A stretch of DNA of 64,000 nt, from contig CALWYD010000100.1 in assembly GCA_944385675.1 (NCBI GenBank), positions 1 through 64,000 of the forward strand, given 5' to 3'. The notes beneath the pieces are model-generated. The model did no database searches. It was not told the origin of the DNA and saw nothing but the letters and a program-made list of their open reading frames with translations. The position numbers and the translations under genes were made by a program. Positions 51,763-60,716 of this stretch are shown piece by piece; position 1 is the stretch's first letter, and each line of letters opens with the position of its first letter. This DNA comes from an uncultured Oscillospiraceae bacterium (lineage in GTDB: Bacteria > Bacillota > Clostridia > Oscillospirales > Oscillospiraceae).

Positions 51763-51948
51763 TATAAGTTCCTCCCAACCAGCACAGCTGTCTTCGTACC
51801 TCGTGCAAAGGTAAATTATAGTGGAAGCAAATTTTAAAGTCAACAAGACTGACAAAAATCTTTCAAAGAATTATTTATTATATGGATTTCCTACTTGTAA
51901 TCCCCGGATGCCGCCCTTTCCTTTCAATTCTGACAGAGCGTTTTTACA

Positions 51949-52617
51949 TCAAATTTCCGGGCTCAAACCCGCAGGAAGATACAACTCCGCCCCGCTCTCC
52001 CGGCTTTCCTCAGAATCCAGTGACATGACCGACACCTCAAAGGCAGTTCGAGCTTCTTGCCTGCCCTCTACCATTTTGGTATAAACTCGGCTCTGGAGCC
52101 GGCCCTCCAACCTCACGCGCTCACCTACTGACATGGCTCCACAACGCCGAGCTAGACTTCCCCAGGTGATGCAGGGCAGGTAATCCGCCCGCCCATACCG
52201 CCGGTTAACCGCCAGAATCATATCGCAGATAGTGCGTCCCAGGGGAGTAGCCCGTACACTGGGCTCTTTACACAAAGTGCCAGACAGCTGCAGCCGATTC
52301 TCATCCCTCCCCTGTTCCCGCACAAAGGTTCGGGCAAAAACACTGATGACTAGCCGGCTGCCTGTCCCGCTGCGGTTATTAAACGTACGTACCTCCCCCT
52401 GTACCGTCACTTCCTCCTCCTTCTCCAAGTCGGAAATTGGCTCCAGAAGTGCTCGGGGGGCCACCACATACACTCTGTCCTCTGCCCCAGACAGGCGGGA
52501 GACACAGAGGGGAAAGCGATAAAATTCTACGTCATGATTGACGTGAGAAAAAGAGGGGCACTCCTCTAGGCGGCCATGCAGCTGGATGCGGTTGAGGTCG
52601 GCGGGGCTTTGTCTCAT
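51949..52617 (-). CDS. Single-stranded DNA-binding-like protein with two OB folds
   Basis: A 222-residue protein with two SSB-like OB domains. The first is at about 8-100 (NRIQLHGRLEECPSFSHVNHDVEFYRFPL) and the second at about 108-205 (NRLQLSGTLCKEPSVRATPLGRTICDMILAVNRRYG, typical of SSB). Classical SSBs have one OB fold and an acidic C-terminal tip, which is absent here. It could be a specialised recombination or plasmid-type SSB. It is monocistronic as far as can be seen, between MATE and the TPM operon. Confidence 0.72.
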   Translation of the reverse strand: MRQSPADLNRIQLHGRLEECPSFSHVNHDVEFYRFPLCVSRLSGAEDRVYVVAPRALLEPISDLEKEEEVTVQGEVRTFNNRSGTGSRLVISVFARTFVREQGRDENRLQLSGTLCKEPSVRATPLGRTICDMILAVNRRYGRADYLPCITWGSLARRCGAMSVGERVRLEGRLQSRVYTKMVEGRQEARTAFEVSVMSLDSEESRESGAELYLPAGLSPEI

Positions 52618-52687
52618 GGCATATCACACTCCTGAATGGTTTCCTCCCATATATATGAGGCAGTCCCACAGGATATGTCCCACCATT

Positions 52688-52722
52688 AAAAACGGCGGCC
52701 GTCCCAAAAGGACGACCGCCGC
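52688..52722 (-). terminator. Intrinsic terminator of the XpaC-TelA-TPM operon
   Basis: An 11-bp stem with one mismatch (GGCGGCCGTCC / GGACGACCGCC) is followed on the minus strand by GTTTTTAA. It lies about 37 bp after the TPM-protein stop. Confidence 0.75.
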
Positions 52723-52758
52723 CGGTTACCTGTCTTTTTCTCTTCTGCGCTGTTTCTC

Positions 52759-53778
52759 TCAGCGCCGACCAAAGCCGCCGCCACGGGAGCCCCCAAAGCC
52801 GCCGCCACGGGAGCCCCCAAAGCCACCGCCACGGAAACCGCCGCCGCCACCACGGGAGCCCCCAAAGCCGCCGCCACGGAAACCGCCGCCCCCCCGAGAG
52901 CCGCCGAAGCCACCGCCTCGGAAGCCGGAGCTGCCAAACCCACCCGGCCTGGTGGAATGTGCTCCACCGCCGGGCCTGGGCCCTCCAAACCCACCCGGCC
53001 TTCTGGGGGGAGGGGGAGGAGGCCTGCGCCACCGCCTGCGATACCAGCCCCAGCCAGGCCCATGCCAGAACAGAATGGGCCGAAACACCACCGGGGGATT
53101 GACTACCCCATAATACTGCTGACGGTAGGCATCGTACCGTATACGATCCAAGATTGCGGCAATGGCCAGCAGGATGATTACAAGTACCACAATCCCCAGT
53201 ACTCTGCTGCCTGCCTGACCGTCCGGATAACTCTCATGGCTGGGGACGCCGTAAGCGGTGATATAATATTGATTCAACGCATCAAACAGGGATAGCACAC
53301 CCCGACCGGACTCTCCGGCAGCCACATCGTCATAGAGATATTGGTTCAGATACACCCCAACCTGGCTGTCTGACAGAGGAAAATCCATACCAACCGCCAG
53401 ATAAGCGTCCTGGGCAGAAGGGACAATGGCCAGGTAGCCGTCTACACTGCCCAACTGAAACTCTTCCGCCTGGCTTATGGTATATTCCTCCAGCCCCTGC
53501 TGGGGAGCAGAAGTAAGGGTTTCCACCACAATAATACTGCCGTAGCGAGCATCCCAGTTGGCATTATACAAACAAATCTGCTCCACCTGCTGCTGGGAGA
53601 GTACATCTGCACCGTCTCCCACCCACTGTTGGTAAGCGCTGGTGGACAGGGAGGTGTCTAATCCTGCGGCGAGGGACTGTTCCTGTCCGTCCCCCTTCCG
53701 CTGACCTATCAATATCGCCCCGGCCACCATCACCAGTGCAACGGCCACTGCCACCCAGGTCTTCTGAAAAAACTTCAT
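52759..53778 (-). CDS. TPM-domain membrane protein with glycine/arginine-rich C-terminus
   Basis: A 339-residue protein. An N-terminal hydrophobic segment (7-25) acts as signal or anchor. A TPM-like extracytoplasmic domain follows (about 45-180, DGADVLSQQQVEQICLYN and SQVGVYLNQYLYDD), then a second membrane segment (about 200-222). The tail from about 255 is Pro, Arg and Gly-rich, ending in repeats of GGGFGGSRGG. TPM domains are linked to membrane protein quality control and phosphatase-like folds. The catalytic status is unclear. It is the third gene of the XpaC-TelA operon. Confidence 0.75.
   Translation of the reverse strand: MKFFQKTWVAVAVALVMVAGAILIGQRKGDGQEQSLAAGLDTSLSTSAYQQWVGDGADVLSQQQVEQICLYNANWDARYGSIIVVETLTSAPQQGLEEYTISQAEEFQLGSVDGYLAIVPSAQDAYLAVGMDFPLSDSQVGVYLNQYLYDDVAAGESGRGVLSLFDALNQYYITAYGVPSHESYPDGQAGSRVLGIVVLVIILLAIAAILDRIRYDAYRQQYYGVVNPPVVFRPILFWHGPGWGWYRRRWRRPPPPPPRRPGGFGGPRPGGGAHSTRPGGFGSSGFRGGGFGGSRGGGGFRGGGFGGSRGGGGGFRGGGFGGSRGGGFGGSRGGGFGRR
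52760..52935 (-). repeat. Tandem coding repeat for Gly/Arg-rich tail
   Basis: Imperfect repeats of 24-45 bp coding for GGFGGSRGG-type units fill the last 55-60 codons of the TPM gene, with very high GC. Such arrays can vary in copy number by slippage. Confidence 0.75.
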
Positions 53779-54014
53779 TGCCGGTTCCTTTCTGCCCCAC
53801 TCTGTTCCAAAGCTGCCGGTATACACTGGGAGAGGCGGGGCAACGCGCTCTCCGCCCCGGTCTAAATTTCCTTTGCTGTTCTGTCTTCACATGTTTTCCA
53901 TGGACACCAGGGAGTAGCGGCACCGCATGTGCGTCTTACCGGGGCCATATATGGCAGGGCCGCATCTTTTGTGCCGCTTCAAACTTTCCTCTACAGCCGC
54001 TCCCGCAGGTCTGA

Positions 54015-55211
54015 TTATCCCCGCAGCTCCAGCAGCTTCTGCTTCAGCTCGCCCTCAATGCGACCCAGCTCAGCCTCGGCCTCCCGGCGCTTTTGGGCGC
54101 CCTCGGTCTGAATTTTCATCACCTCGTCCAGGGTGGAAATAAGCTGCTGATTTGTGTGCTGGAGGGTCTGAATATCCACCACGCTGCGCTCCGCCTCCCG
54201 AGCGGTTTCCACTGTGCCCATCTTCAACATGTCCGCATTCTTTTTCAGCAGGTCATTGGTCATATTGGTGACGGCGGACTGAGCAGCGGTGGCCTGCCGG
54301 CCGTGCTCCAGCCCAAGGGCCAGCACCATCTGGCTCTTCCAGAGGGGGATGGTGTTGACCAGGGAGGATTGAATTTTCTCCAGCATCTGGGTGTCATTGT
54401 TCTGCAGCAAGCGGGTCTGGGGGCCCATCTGAATAGAAATCATTCGTGTCAGCTCCAGGTCATGGAGCTTCTTTTCAAACCGGGCACACAGGTTGGCAAA
54501 GTCGTTGTAGGCCTGGGCGTCCTCCTGGGCCCCGGTCTGGGCAGCCTTTTTCTTCAGCTCCTCCAAATCGTGGGTGCGCAGGTACTCCAGGCGCTTCTTC
54601 CCCGCGATAATATACATGGTCAGTTCTTTATAGTACTTGGTGTTCAGATCGTACATCTGGTCAAACATGGCAATGTCCTTCATCAGCACGACCTGGTGAT
54701 CTTCCAGTACCTTCACAATTTTATTCACATTGGTCTCTGCTTTGGAATAGCTGGCCTTCATAGCTTCCAGCTGATCCCGCTTCTTCTGGAAGAAGCCAAA
54801 AATCCCTCCCTTTTTCTCCTCATCCTCTCCAAAATGCTTCAACTCTACTACCAGGGAAGAAAGGGCCTCGCCTACCTCTCCCAAGTCCTTGGTTTTTACA
54901 TTGTTCAGAGCATTCTCAGAGAAGGCGGCAATGTTTTTCTGAGCCGCTGCACCATACTGCAGCACCAGGTTGGAGTCAGTGACATCAATCTTCTGGGCAA
55001 ATTCGTCCACCATTTTTCGCTCCGCCTCGCTGAGCATAGACTCGTCCAGCTTCACTGCATTGGCGTCCCGCTGAGCCTGAAGAGCAGCTTGTTCCGCCTG
55101 AGCTGTGTCTACGGCAGGGGCTTCCAGGGTCAGTTCCGGGGCCGAAGCCACCTGGGCGGCGGTATCCGGACTGAGGGTCAGCTCCGGGGTCAGATTCAAT
55201 TTATCACTCAT
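54015..55211 (-). CDS. TelA/KlaA family (toxic anion resistance-like) protein
   Basis: A 398-residue cytoplasmic, largely alpha-helical protein. The family pattern runs through GGIFGFFQKKRDQLEAMKASYSKAETNVNKIVKVLEDHQ, ending in LYDLNTKYYKEL and IPLWKSQMVLALGLEHGRQATAAQ. Despite the name, chromosomal members are mostly linked to cell-envelope stress rather than tellurite. An XpaC-family gene upstream (264-bp gap) and a TPM gene downstream match the usual neighbourhood. AGGAGG lies 6 bp before the ATG. Confidence 0.88.
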   Translation of the reverse strand: MSDKLNLTPELTLSPDTAAQVASAPELTLEAPAVDTAQAEQAALQAQRDANAVKLDESMLSEAERKMVDEFAQKIDVTDSNLVLQYGAAAQKNIAAFSENALNNVKTKDLGEVGEALSSLVVELKHFGEDEEKKGGIFGFFQKKRDQLEAMKASYSKAETNVNKIVKVLEDHQVVLMKDIAMFDQMYDLNTKYYKELTMYIIAGKKRLEYLRTHDLEELKKKAAQTGAQEDAQAYNDFANLCARFEKKLHDLELTRMISIQMGPQTRLLQNNDTQMLEKIQSSLVNTIPLWKSQMVLALGLEHGRQATAAQSAVTNMTNDLLKKNADMLKMGTVETAREAERSVVDIQTLQHTNQQLISTLDEVMKIQTEGAQKRREAEAELGRIEGELKQKLLELRG

Positions 55212-55475
55212 GGCAGGTTCCTCCTGTTTTATTTTGTTTGCCTTTAATATTGTTTGTCATTAACAATCCAGCTTCTAAATCATGAAAGCGCCAGCAGCAG
55301 CTGTCCTCTGGCCAAAGGGATGTATATTCTCCAGCCTCCGCTGCCAGAAAAAGTACTGCGGACCGCTACGGCGCCAGACAGTGCAGCGGCCAGCAACCAT
55401 AGACAGGCCTACATGAAACATGTTCGTGTCTCCGGCGGCCGGCCGGGAGGGGCGAAAGGTGCTCTCGCCCCCTCC

Positions 55476-56192
55476 TCACAGCTCCAAATCCACATTTTCA
55501 TCTGTTTTCTGCTTCTGTCCCAGCTGCATCCCGCCCAGGCCCTCCCGGGCCAGCAGGTTCTCCATCACAGTAATATCAGTGGAAATGTCCAGGGCCTCCT
55601 CCCCAAACAAGGCATCCAACTGCTTGTCAAAGGCCTTCATAATGGTGTCCATCATTGTTTCCACTTTGCCCTTGGTGGTGTCGATGTTGCTGCCCGAGAC
55701 GCCGGCAGCGTCCATGCGGTCATAGGCATTGAGAATCTTCAGAGTGGTGGGCAGATAGTAATCCAAAAATCGTCGAATTTGGGACAACTTTTTAGGTTGT
55801 GCCACCACTTGGTCAATAATCTTCCCTGTGACTTCCTCCAGATGATCAATCTGAGCGGAGATTTTTTCGTCCTGAATGCTGTCGTTCAGCCGGTGCATCT
55901 CCCCAAGGGCCCGCTCCCGCTCCTTCAGCAGGGCGTCTATCTCTGGATTTCCAGTAGACTTGGGTTCTTCCCGCTTAGGGGCCTCCCTCTCTTCTTCCGC
56001 CTGCTCCTCCCCGGGCATGGAGTAGGCCTTATCGGGAAAAATGGCTTTCCCCACCACAAACACCACTGCACACACCCCGGCACACAACACATAGTGCATG
56101 GGGCGATACAGGGGAAACGCCAAAGCATAGACCAGACTGGCCACACCCACAAGGTAGATAGGGAGCACCGAGCGTTTTGTATGCTTCACCAT
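55476..56192 (-). CDS. XpaC family (5-bromo-4-chloroindolyl phosphate hydrolysis) protein
   Basis: A 238-residue protein with two N-terminal membrane segments (about 10-50), a charged linker (EEQAEEEREAPKREEPKS) and a C-terminal helical XpaC domain (NPEIDALLKERERALGEMHRLNDSI, then LDYYLPTTLKILNAYDRMD). Such proteins are commonly encoded beside TelA. The historical phosphatase-like activity is probably indirect. It is the first gene of the operon, with a good promoter about 80-105 bp upstream. Confidence 0.82.
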   Translation of the reverse strand: MVKHTKRSVLPIYLVGVASLVYALAFPLYRPMHYVLCAGVCAVVFVVGKAIFPDKAYSMPGEEQAEEEREAPKREEPKSTGNPEIDALLKERERALGEMHRLNDSIQDEKISAQIDHLEEVTGKIIDQVVAQPKKLSQIRRFLDYYLPTTLKILNAYDRMDAAGVSGSNIDTTKGKVETMMDTIMKAFDKQLDALFGEEALDISTDITVMENLLAREGLGGMQLGQKQKTDENVDLEL

Positions 56193-56268
56193 AACAGACC
56201 TCCACAGTCCCGAAACCTGTACGGCTCCAAATTTGGACCGAATAATGGTATTTTTCTCTTACCTAAGC

Positions 56269-56298
56269 ATTATATCCCCCGGAAAGGCGGGGTGTCAA
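56269..56298 (-). promoter_or_regulatory. Promoter of the XpaC-TelA-TPM operon
   Basis: On the minus strand TTGACA (56298-56293) and TATAAT (56274-56269), both consensus, are 18 bp apart. Confidence 0.78.
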
Positions 56299-56463
56299 GT
56301 CGCCCCCCCTTCTCCTTGTCCCGGTTGAAATCTTTCCTCCGGCGCGTTACAATATGGTACACAACTCGACTGTTTTCGCCCCTGGTACAAACAGGATGGG
56401 CTCCGTCACTATTATTTCCGGGCTCATTTCCACATTCCGAATAATAAGGAGCTGTTGGATTCC

Positions 56464-58344
56464 ATGTCTGTTTCACTGCCTACCGCACCCTCCCAGTTAA
56501 ACAACCCCTCCTCTGTCCCCTCCCCCCTGTCCCGTCTGCGCCGGGCCAGGGTTCTCAGGGTGCTGGGATGGACGAGCGCCCCCTTCTTCCCCCTGTTCTG
56601 CCTCTTTGTCATGGACTACATGAATTTCAGCGCAGACCTGAGTATACAGATGACCTTCTGGGAACGGCACCCGGGCTCTGCCCTGTTTGAAACCGCAGTG
56701 GTACTGCTGGTGTTCGGTGTGCTCACCCTGTTTTTGCGCCGGCTTTGGATTTCAGGACTAGTCTTCGGCCTTGTGTCCCTGGTGTGTGCCTATGTTAATT
56801 ACACCAAAGCCGCCCTTAACGGCGACCACTTTTATCCCCAGGACTTGGCCATGGTGACCCAGGCCAAAGAGTTGTCCTCCTTCATCAGCGGGGACACCCC
56901 CGGCTGGTTCTTCTTGGGCGCAGCGGTCATTCTGGCCTGGGTAGGCTGGTTCTTTCTGTTCCGCACCGCCCTACCCCGCCCCTTCTTCTTTCGCTGGTCG
57001 GCAGCGGCCCTGGTAATATTGGCAGTCTACTCCTCCGTAAACACCACCACCAAGACCGAGCGGGTCCTCAACCGCTTTGGCATGTCCACCATCGACTCCG
57101 CCCTGCAAAGCTCCAACTACGCCGCCAACGGCTTTGTGGGAGCTTTCACCATCAACCTGCTCAGCCTGCAGATCCATCCCCCCGCTGGATACAGCCAGGA
57201 GACCATTGAGTCCATCCTGGAGAGGTACGAAACTGTCCCGGCCAATCCGAACACGGAATTCTTTGATGTGGTGGCAGTACTCAGCGAGAGCTTTTTTGAC
57301 CCCCGGATTCTGCCCGGAGTCTCCTTCTCGGAAAACCCTCTGGACAACTACGACCGGCTGCTCACCCTCCCGAACTGCTACAGTGGCCTTGTTTATACCA
57401 CCGCTCTGGGGGGCGGCACTGTGCGGCCTGAGTTTGCCCTGCTTACCGGTCTGACCACCGACTATATGCCCGACGTGACCACCCCCTACTGGTACGTGAG
57501 CCACGCCTTCCCCACCTATGTGTCCAACTACAAAGACGCGGGCTACACCACCCTGGCTGTGCACCCCTATGACAAGAAATTCTATGCCCGGGACACCGCC
57601 TATCCCCTGCTGGGCTTTGATGAGTTTTATGGCCAGGAGGAAGTGGCTCAACTGGTAGAGCCCTCCTATAAGAGAGGCTATATTACGGACGAAACAACTT
57701 TTCAAGCCATTCAGGCCCTGGCAGACAGCCGGGAGGAACCTGTTTTTCTCTTTGCCATTACCATGCAGAACCACCAACCCTTCAAGGCCCTGGAGGAGGA
57801 GGATATCCGCATCCGGGTAGACGCCCCTTCCCTGTCTGAGGACTCCCTCACCGCCCTGACTACCTACACCCAGGGGCTCTACGACGCCGACGGGATGCTG
57901 GGGGCACTGGCCGACTGGGTGGACGGCCGGGATCGTCCCACAGTACTGCTCTTCTTCGGCGACCACCTGCCCACCCTAGGCAGTAACTTCGCAGCCTACG
58001 ATGAGACAGGCTTTGCGGATATCGGGGGGCAGCAGGACACCCAGGATCGGCAGCTTCTGTACTCCACCCCCTTCCTTATTTACTCCAACCGGGATCTGGG
58101 GGAGGGGCTGCTGGAACCAGGCTGCGACAACGCCATCTCTGACTATAACCTGCTCAACTCCCTGGCCCGTTCCACTGGCATGGCCCGCACCCCTTACATG
58201 GAACTGCTGGCCGACTTTTACCAGCATGTCCCCTTCTATAATAACCGCTTACTTCTTCCGTTGGAGGAAGAGGCCGCCTTCTTTCCCCGGGCCATGGAAC
58301 AGATCACCTATGACCGGGTGTTTGGGGAGGGCTGGTCTAAATAA
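56464..58344 (+). CDS. LTA synthase family sulfatase-fold membrane protein
   Basis: A 626-residue protein with about five N-terminal membrane segments (about 40-200) and an extracellular sulfatase/LTA-synthase domain (about 260-620). The metal and catalytic elements are LSESFFDP, the nucleophile region GGGTVRPEFALLTGL (Thr in GGGT) and FFGDHLPTL. It probably transfers a glycerol-phosphate or similar group to an envelope glycolipid. AAGGAG lies 12 bp before the ATG at 56464; a TTG at 56455 is possible but only 3 bp from that site. There is no linked teichoic-acid gene set, so the product is uncertain. Confidence 0.82.
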   Translation: MSVSLPTAPSQLNNPSSVPSPLSRLRRARVLRVLGWTSAPFFPLFCLFVMDYMNFSADLSIQMTFWERHPGSALFETAVVLLVFGVLTLFLRRLWISGLVFGLVSLVCAYVNYTKAALNGDHFYPQDLAMVTQAKELSSFISGDTPGWFFLGAAVILAWVGWFFLFRTALPRPFFFRWSAAALVILAVYSSVNTTTKTERVLNRFGMSTIDSALQSSNYAANGFVGAFTINLLSLQIHPPAGYSQETIESILERYETVPANPNTEFFDVVAVLSESFFDPRILPGVSFSENPLDNYDRLLTLPNCYSGLVYTTALGGGTVRPEFALLTGLTTDYMPDVTTPYWYVSHAFPTYVSNYKDAGYTTLAVHPYDKKFYARDTAYPLLGFDEFYGQEEVAQLVEPSYKRGYITDETTFQAIQALADSREEPVFLFAITMQNHQPFKALEEEDIRIRVDAPSLSEDSLTALTTYTQGLYDADGMLGALADWVDGRDRPTVLLFFGDHLPTLGSNFAAYDETGFADIGGQQDTQDRQLLYSTPFLIYSNRDLGEGLLEPGCDNAISDYNLLNSLARSTGMARTPYMELLADFYQHVPFYNNRLLLPLEEEAAFFPRAMEQITYDRVFGEGWSK

Positions 58345-58369
58345 AAGCTGCTCCGCCCCCTCTCCCGCA

Positions 58370-58398
58370 TTGACTTATGGGGCCGGAGTGAGTATATT
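58370..58398 (+). promoter_or_regulatory. Promoter of ilvA
   Basis: TTGACT (58370-58375) and TATATT (58393-58398) with a 17-bp spacer, 46 bp upstream of the start. Confidence 0.68.
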
Positions 58399-58444
58399 AA
58401 AACATAAAGTTGATCTTAACGCCTACATAAAGGAGAAGGAAGAC

Positions 58445-59662
58445 ATGACTCTCGAACAGTTCAAAAATGCCCGGAGCGTACTCCAGGGCGTTCTCCGTCC
58501 CACCCCTCTGATCCACTCCCCCTACCTGTCCAGGGCCTGCGGCAACAATGTGTATCTCAAGCCAGAGAATATGCAGGCCACCGGAGCTTATAAAATCCGG
58601 GGGGCCTACTATAAAATCAGCACCCTCACTGAGGAGGAAAAGGAGCGGGGCCTGGTCACTGCCTCGGCGGGCAATCACGCCCAGGGGGTCGCCTACGCTG
58701 CCCAGGCAGCCGGCGTGGCCGCCACCATCGTCATGCCCACCACCACCCCCCTGGTGAAAGTGAACAACACCAAGGATTACGGAGCCAACGTCATTCTCCA
58801 TGGAGAGGTCTTCGATGACGCTGCCGAACTGGCCGCCCAGCTGGCTCAGGATCAGGGGCTGACCTATGTCCACCCCTTCAACGATTTGACTCTGGCCACC
58901 GGCCAGGGCACCATCGCCTACGAGATCTTTCAGGATCTCCCCGATGTGGATATCATTCTGGTACCCATCGGCGGAGGCGGGCTGGCTGCCGGCGTATCCA
59001 CCCTGGCCAAGCTCCTTAATCCTCATGTGGAAGTCATCGGGGTGGAGCCGGTGGGCGCCGCTTCCATGAAAGCCAGCCTGGAGGCCGGCCATGTGGTCAC
59101 CCTTCCCACCGCCACCACCATCGCCGACGGCGTGGCGGTGAAGACCCCTGGAGATCTGGTCTTCCCCTACGTACAAAAGAATGTAGATCGGGTGCTTGCC
59201 CTGGAGGACGGGGAACTGGTGGAGGCCTTCCTGGACATTATGGAACGGCACAAGATGGTGGTGGAAAATGCGGGCCTGCTTACGGTTGCCGCCCTGCGCC
59301 ACCTGGAACGCGAGGGGAAAAATGTGGTGTCGGTGCTCTCCGGAGGCAATATGGACGTGATCACCATGGCCTCTCTGGTGCAGCACGGACTCATCTGCCG
59401 GGGTCGGATTTTCACCTTCGCTGTCCAGCTGCCTGACCGCCCTGGAGAACTTCTCCGCATCGCCAAGGTGCTGGCCGAAAACAACGGCAACATCATCAAG
59501 TTGGAGCACAACCAGTTTGTCAACATTAACCGCCAGTCTGGCGTGGAGCTTCGGGTCACTCTGGAGGCCTTTGGTCATGACCACAAGGAACAGATCCTCC
59601 GCGCTCTGGGCAAGGAGGGTTACCGCGCAGTAGAGACGGACACCGGCGACTTCTACAACTAA
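58445..59662 (+). CDS. ilvA: Threonine ammonia-lyase (threonine deaminase)
   Basis: A PLP enzyme of 405 residues that deaminates threonine to 2-oxobutyrate. The PLP lysine is Lys50 in ATGAYKIRGA, and the phosphate loop is GGGGLAAG. A C-terminal ACT domain (about 325-400, FAVQLPDRPGELLRIAKVLAENNGNI) is of the shorter single-ACT type seen in clostridial and TdcB-like enzymes, rather than the double-ACT E. coli IlvA. It could be biosynthetic or catabolic; no other ilv genes are adjacent. AAAGGAG precedes the ATG by 9 bp. Confidence 0.92.
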   Translation: MTLEQFKNARSVLQGVLRPTPLIHSPYLSRACGNNVYLKPENMQATGAYKIRGAYYKISTLTEEEKERGLVTASAGNHAQGVAYAAQAAGVAATIVMPTTTPLVKVNNTKDYGANVILHGEVFDDAAELAAQLAQDQGLTYVHPFNDLTLATGQGTIAYEIFQDLPDVDIILVPIGGGGLAAGVSTLAKLLNPHVEVIGVEPVGAASMKASLEAGHVVTLPTATTIADGVAVKTPGDLVFPYVQKNVDRVLALEDGELVEAFLDIMERHKMVVENAGLLTVAALRHLEREGKNVVSVLSGGNMDVITMASLVQHGLICRGRIFTFAVQLPDRPGELLRIAKVLAENNGNIIKLEHNQFVNINRQSGVELRVTLEAFGHDHKEQILRALGKEGYRAVETDTGDFYN

Positions 59663-59677
59663 GCTCATCTTCTTCTG

Positions 59678-59714
59678 CCGCCCGCCGGAGGAGGAGCACT
59701 CCTCCGGCGGGCGG
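59678..59714 (+). terminator. Strong hairpin after ilvA
   Basis: A perfect 16-bp stem (CCGCCCGCCGGAGGAG / CTCCTCCGGCGGGCGG) with a 5-nt loop. It lacks a T-tract on either strand, so it may stabilise the mRNA rather than terminate it. Confidence 0.6.
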
Positions 59715-59928
59715 CTATCTGAAAAGCGGCGGGCCGGCCGGGAGCGGACAGCTGGGTTTGGGCCGTGGGCTCGGCCCGGAGCATGCCATCCTCCCGGAGG
59801 CGCCTGGAGCGCGTGGTCGCTCTCCCTCTCCGCTTTGCATTCTATGCGCCAGGAAGACGAACTGCCCCTGGCCGCCCTTCCCCCCTTTGGGTCCGGCTGC
59901 CGTCAGATGAAAAGTGAGGTTGTCAGAG

Positions 59929-60573
59929 ATGGTAAAAATTGCACCTTCTATTCTATCCGCTGACTTTGTCAATTTGGAGCGGGATATCCGCCGCGTCTCT
60001 TCCGCCGATTATCTCCACGTGGATGTGATGGACGGCGCCTTTGTGCCTAACATCACCATTGGCATCCCTGTAGTACAATCTATCCGCAAGTGTACTGATA
60101 TGTTCCTGGATGTCCATCTGATGATAGACAAACCTGTGCGGTATATCGAGGCCTTTGCCAAAGCAGGGGCCGACCTGCTGTCTATCCACTTGGAGGCCGA
60201 CCACCCCACCCGTATTGCCCAGGCTCTGGATATCATGGGGAAATGCGGGGTAAAAAAGGCGGTCGCCCTGCGGCCCATCACCTCGGCAAATGCCATCCTG
60301 CCCTACATTGAAGATCTAGATCTGATCCTGGTGATGACGGTGGAACCCGGTTTCGGCGGTCAGGCCTTTATGGAGTCCCAGCTGGACACCATCCGCCAGG
60401 TGCGCGCCCTCATCGAGAAGTATAACCCCGCCTGTGAGTTGGAGGTGGATGGGGGCATCGCTCCCAAGACCGCTCCTCTGGTGGTAGCGGCGGGGGCCAA
60501 CGTGCTGGTAGCCGGCTCCGCTGTATATGGTGCCGCCGACCCCGCCGCCGCTATCGCCGCTCTGCGGGTATAA
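59929..60573 (+). CDS. rpe: Ribulose-phosphate 3-epimerase
   Basis: Interconverts ribulose-5-phosphate and xylulose-5-phosphate in the pentose phosphate pathway. It has 214 residues with the TIM-barrel motifs APSILSADFVNLERDI, HVDVMDGAFVPNITIG, LDVHLMI, VEPGFGGQAF and ELEVDGGI. The ATG at 59929 was preferred over an upstream GTG that overlaps its GAGG site. There is no close operon partner: recR follows after 143 bp and ilvA precedes by 266 bp. In Firmicutes rpe is often near rsgA and thiamine pyrophosphokinase genes, which are absent here. Confidence 0.95.
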   Translation: MVKIAPSILSADFVNLERDIRRVSSADYLHVDVMDGAFVPNITIGIPVVQSIRKCTDMFLDVHLMIDKPVRYIEAFAKAGADLLSIHLEADHPTRIAQALDIMGKCGVKKAVALRPITSANAILPYIEDLDLILVMTVEPGFGGQAFMESQLDTIRQVRALIEKYNPACELEVDGGIAPKTAPLVVAAGANVLVAGSAVYGAADPAAAIAALRV

Positions 60574-60716
60574 ATGGCTCAGGCCGGCTGGCGGGTAGTG
60601 GGAACCACCACTTGGCAACCCCGGTTTCAGAGTAAATTTGTGATTACCCTGGAGCGGGAATTCCAAAATTTCTAATTTCCCATTTATAATTTTTATCCCC
60701 CTGGAGGTTATTACCC

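Noticed and set aside
52760..52935. Possible CRISPR-like array
   Set aside because: The repeats are contiguous, imperfect and codon-phased within a gene, without unique spacers or cas genes.
52586..53113. Plus-strand Pro/Arg-rich ORF
   Set aside because: Reverse complement of the Gly/Arg-rich repeat tail of the TPM gene; low-complexity artefact.
56971..57966. 331-codon minus-strand ORF opposite the LTA-synthase-like gene
   Set aside because: Antisense shadow; the plus strand carries the sulfatase-fold motifs.
58001..58444. N-terminal extension of the ilvA frame
   Set aside because: It overlaps the LTA-synthase-like gene out of frame. The promoter at 58370-58398 and the AAAGGAG site fix the start at 58445.
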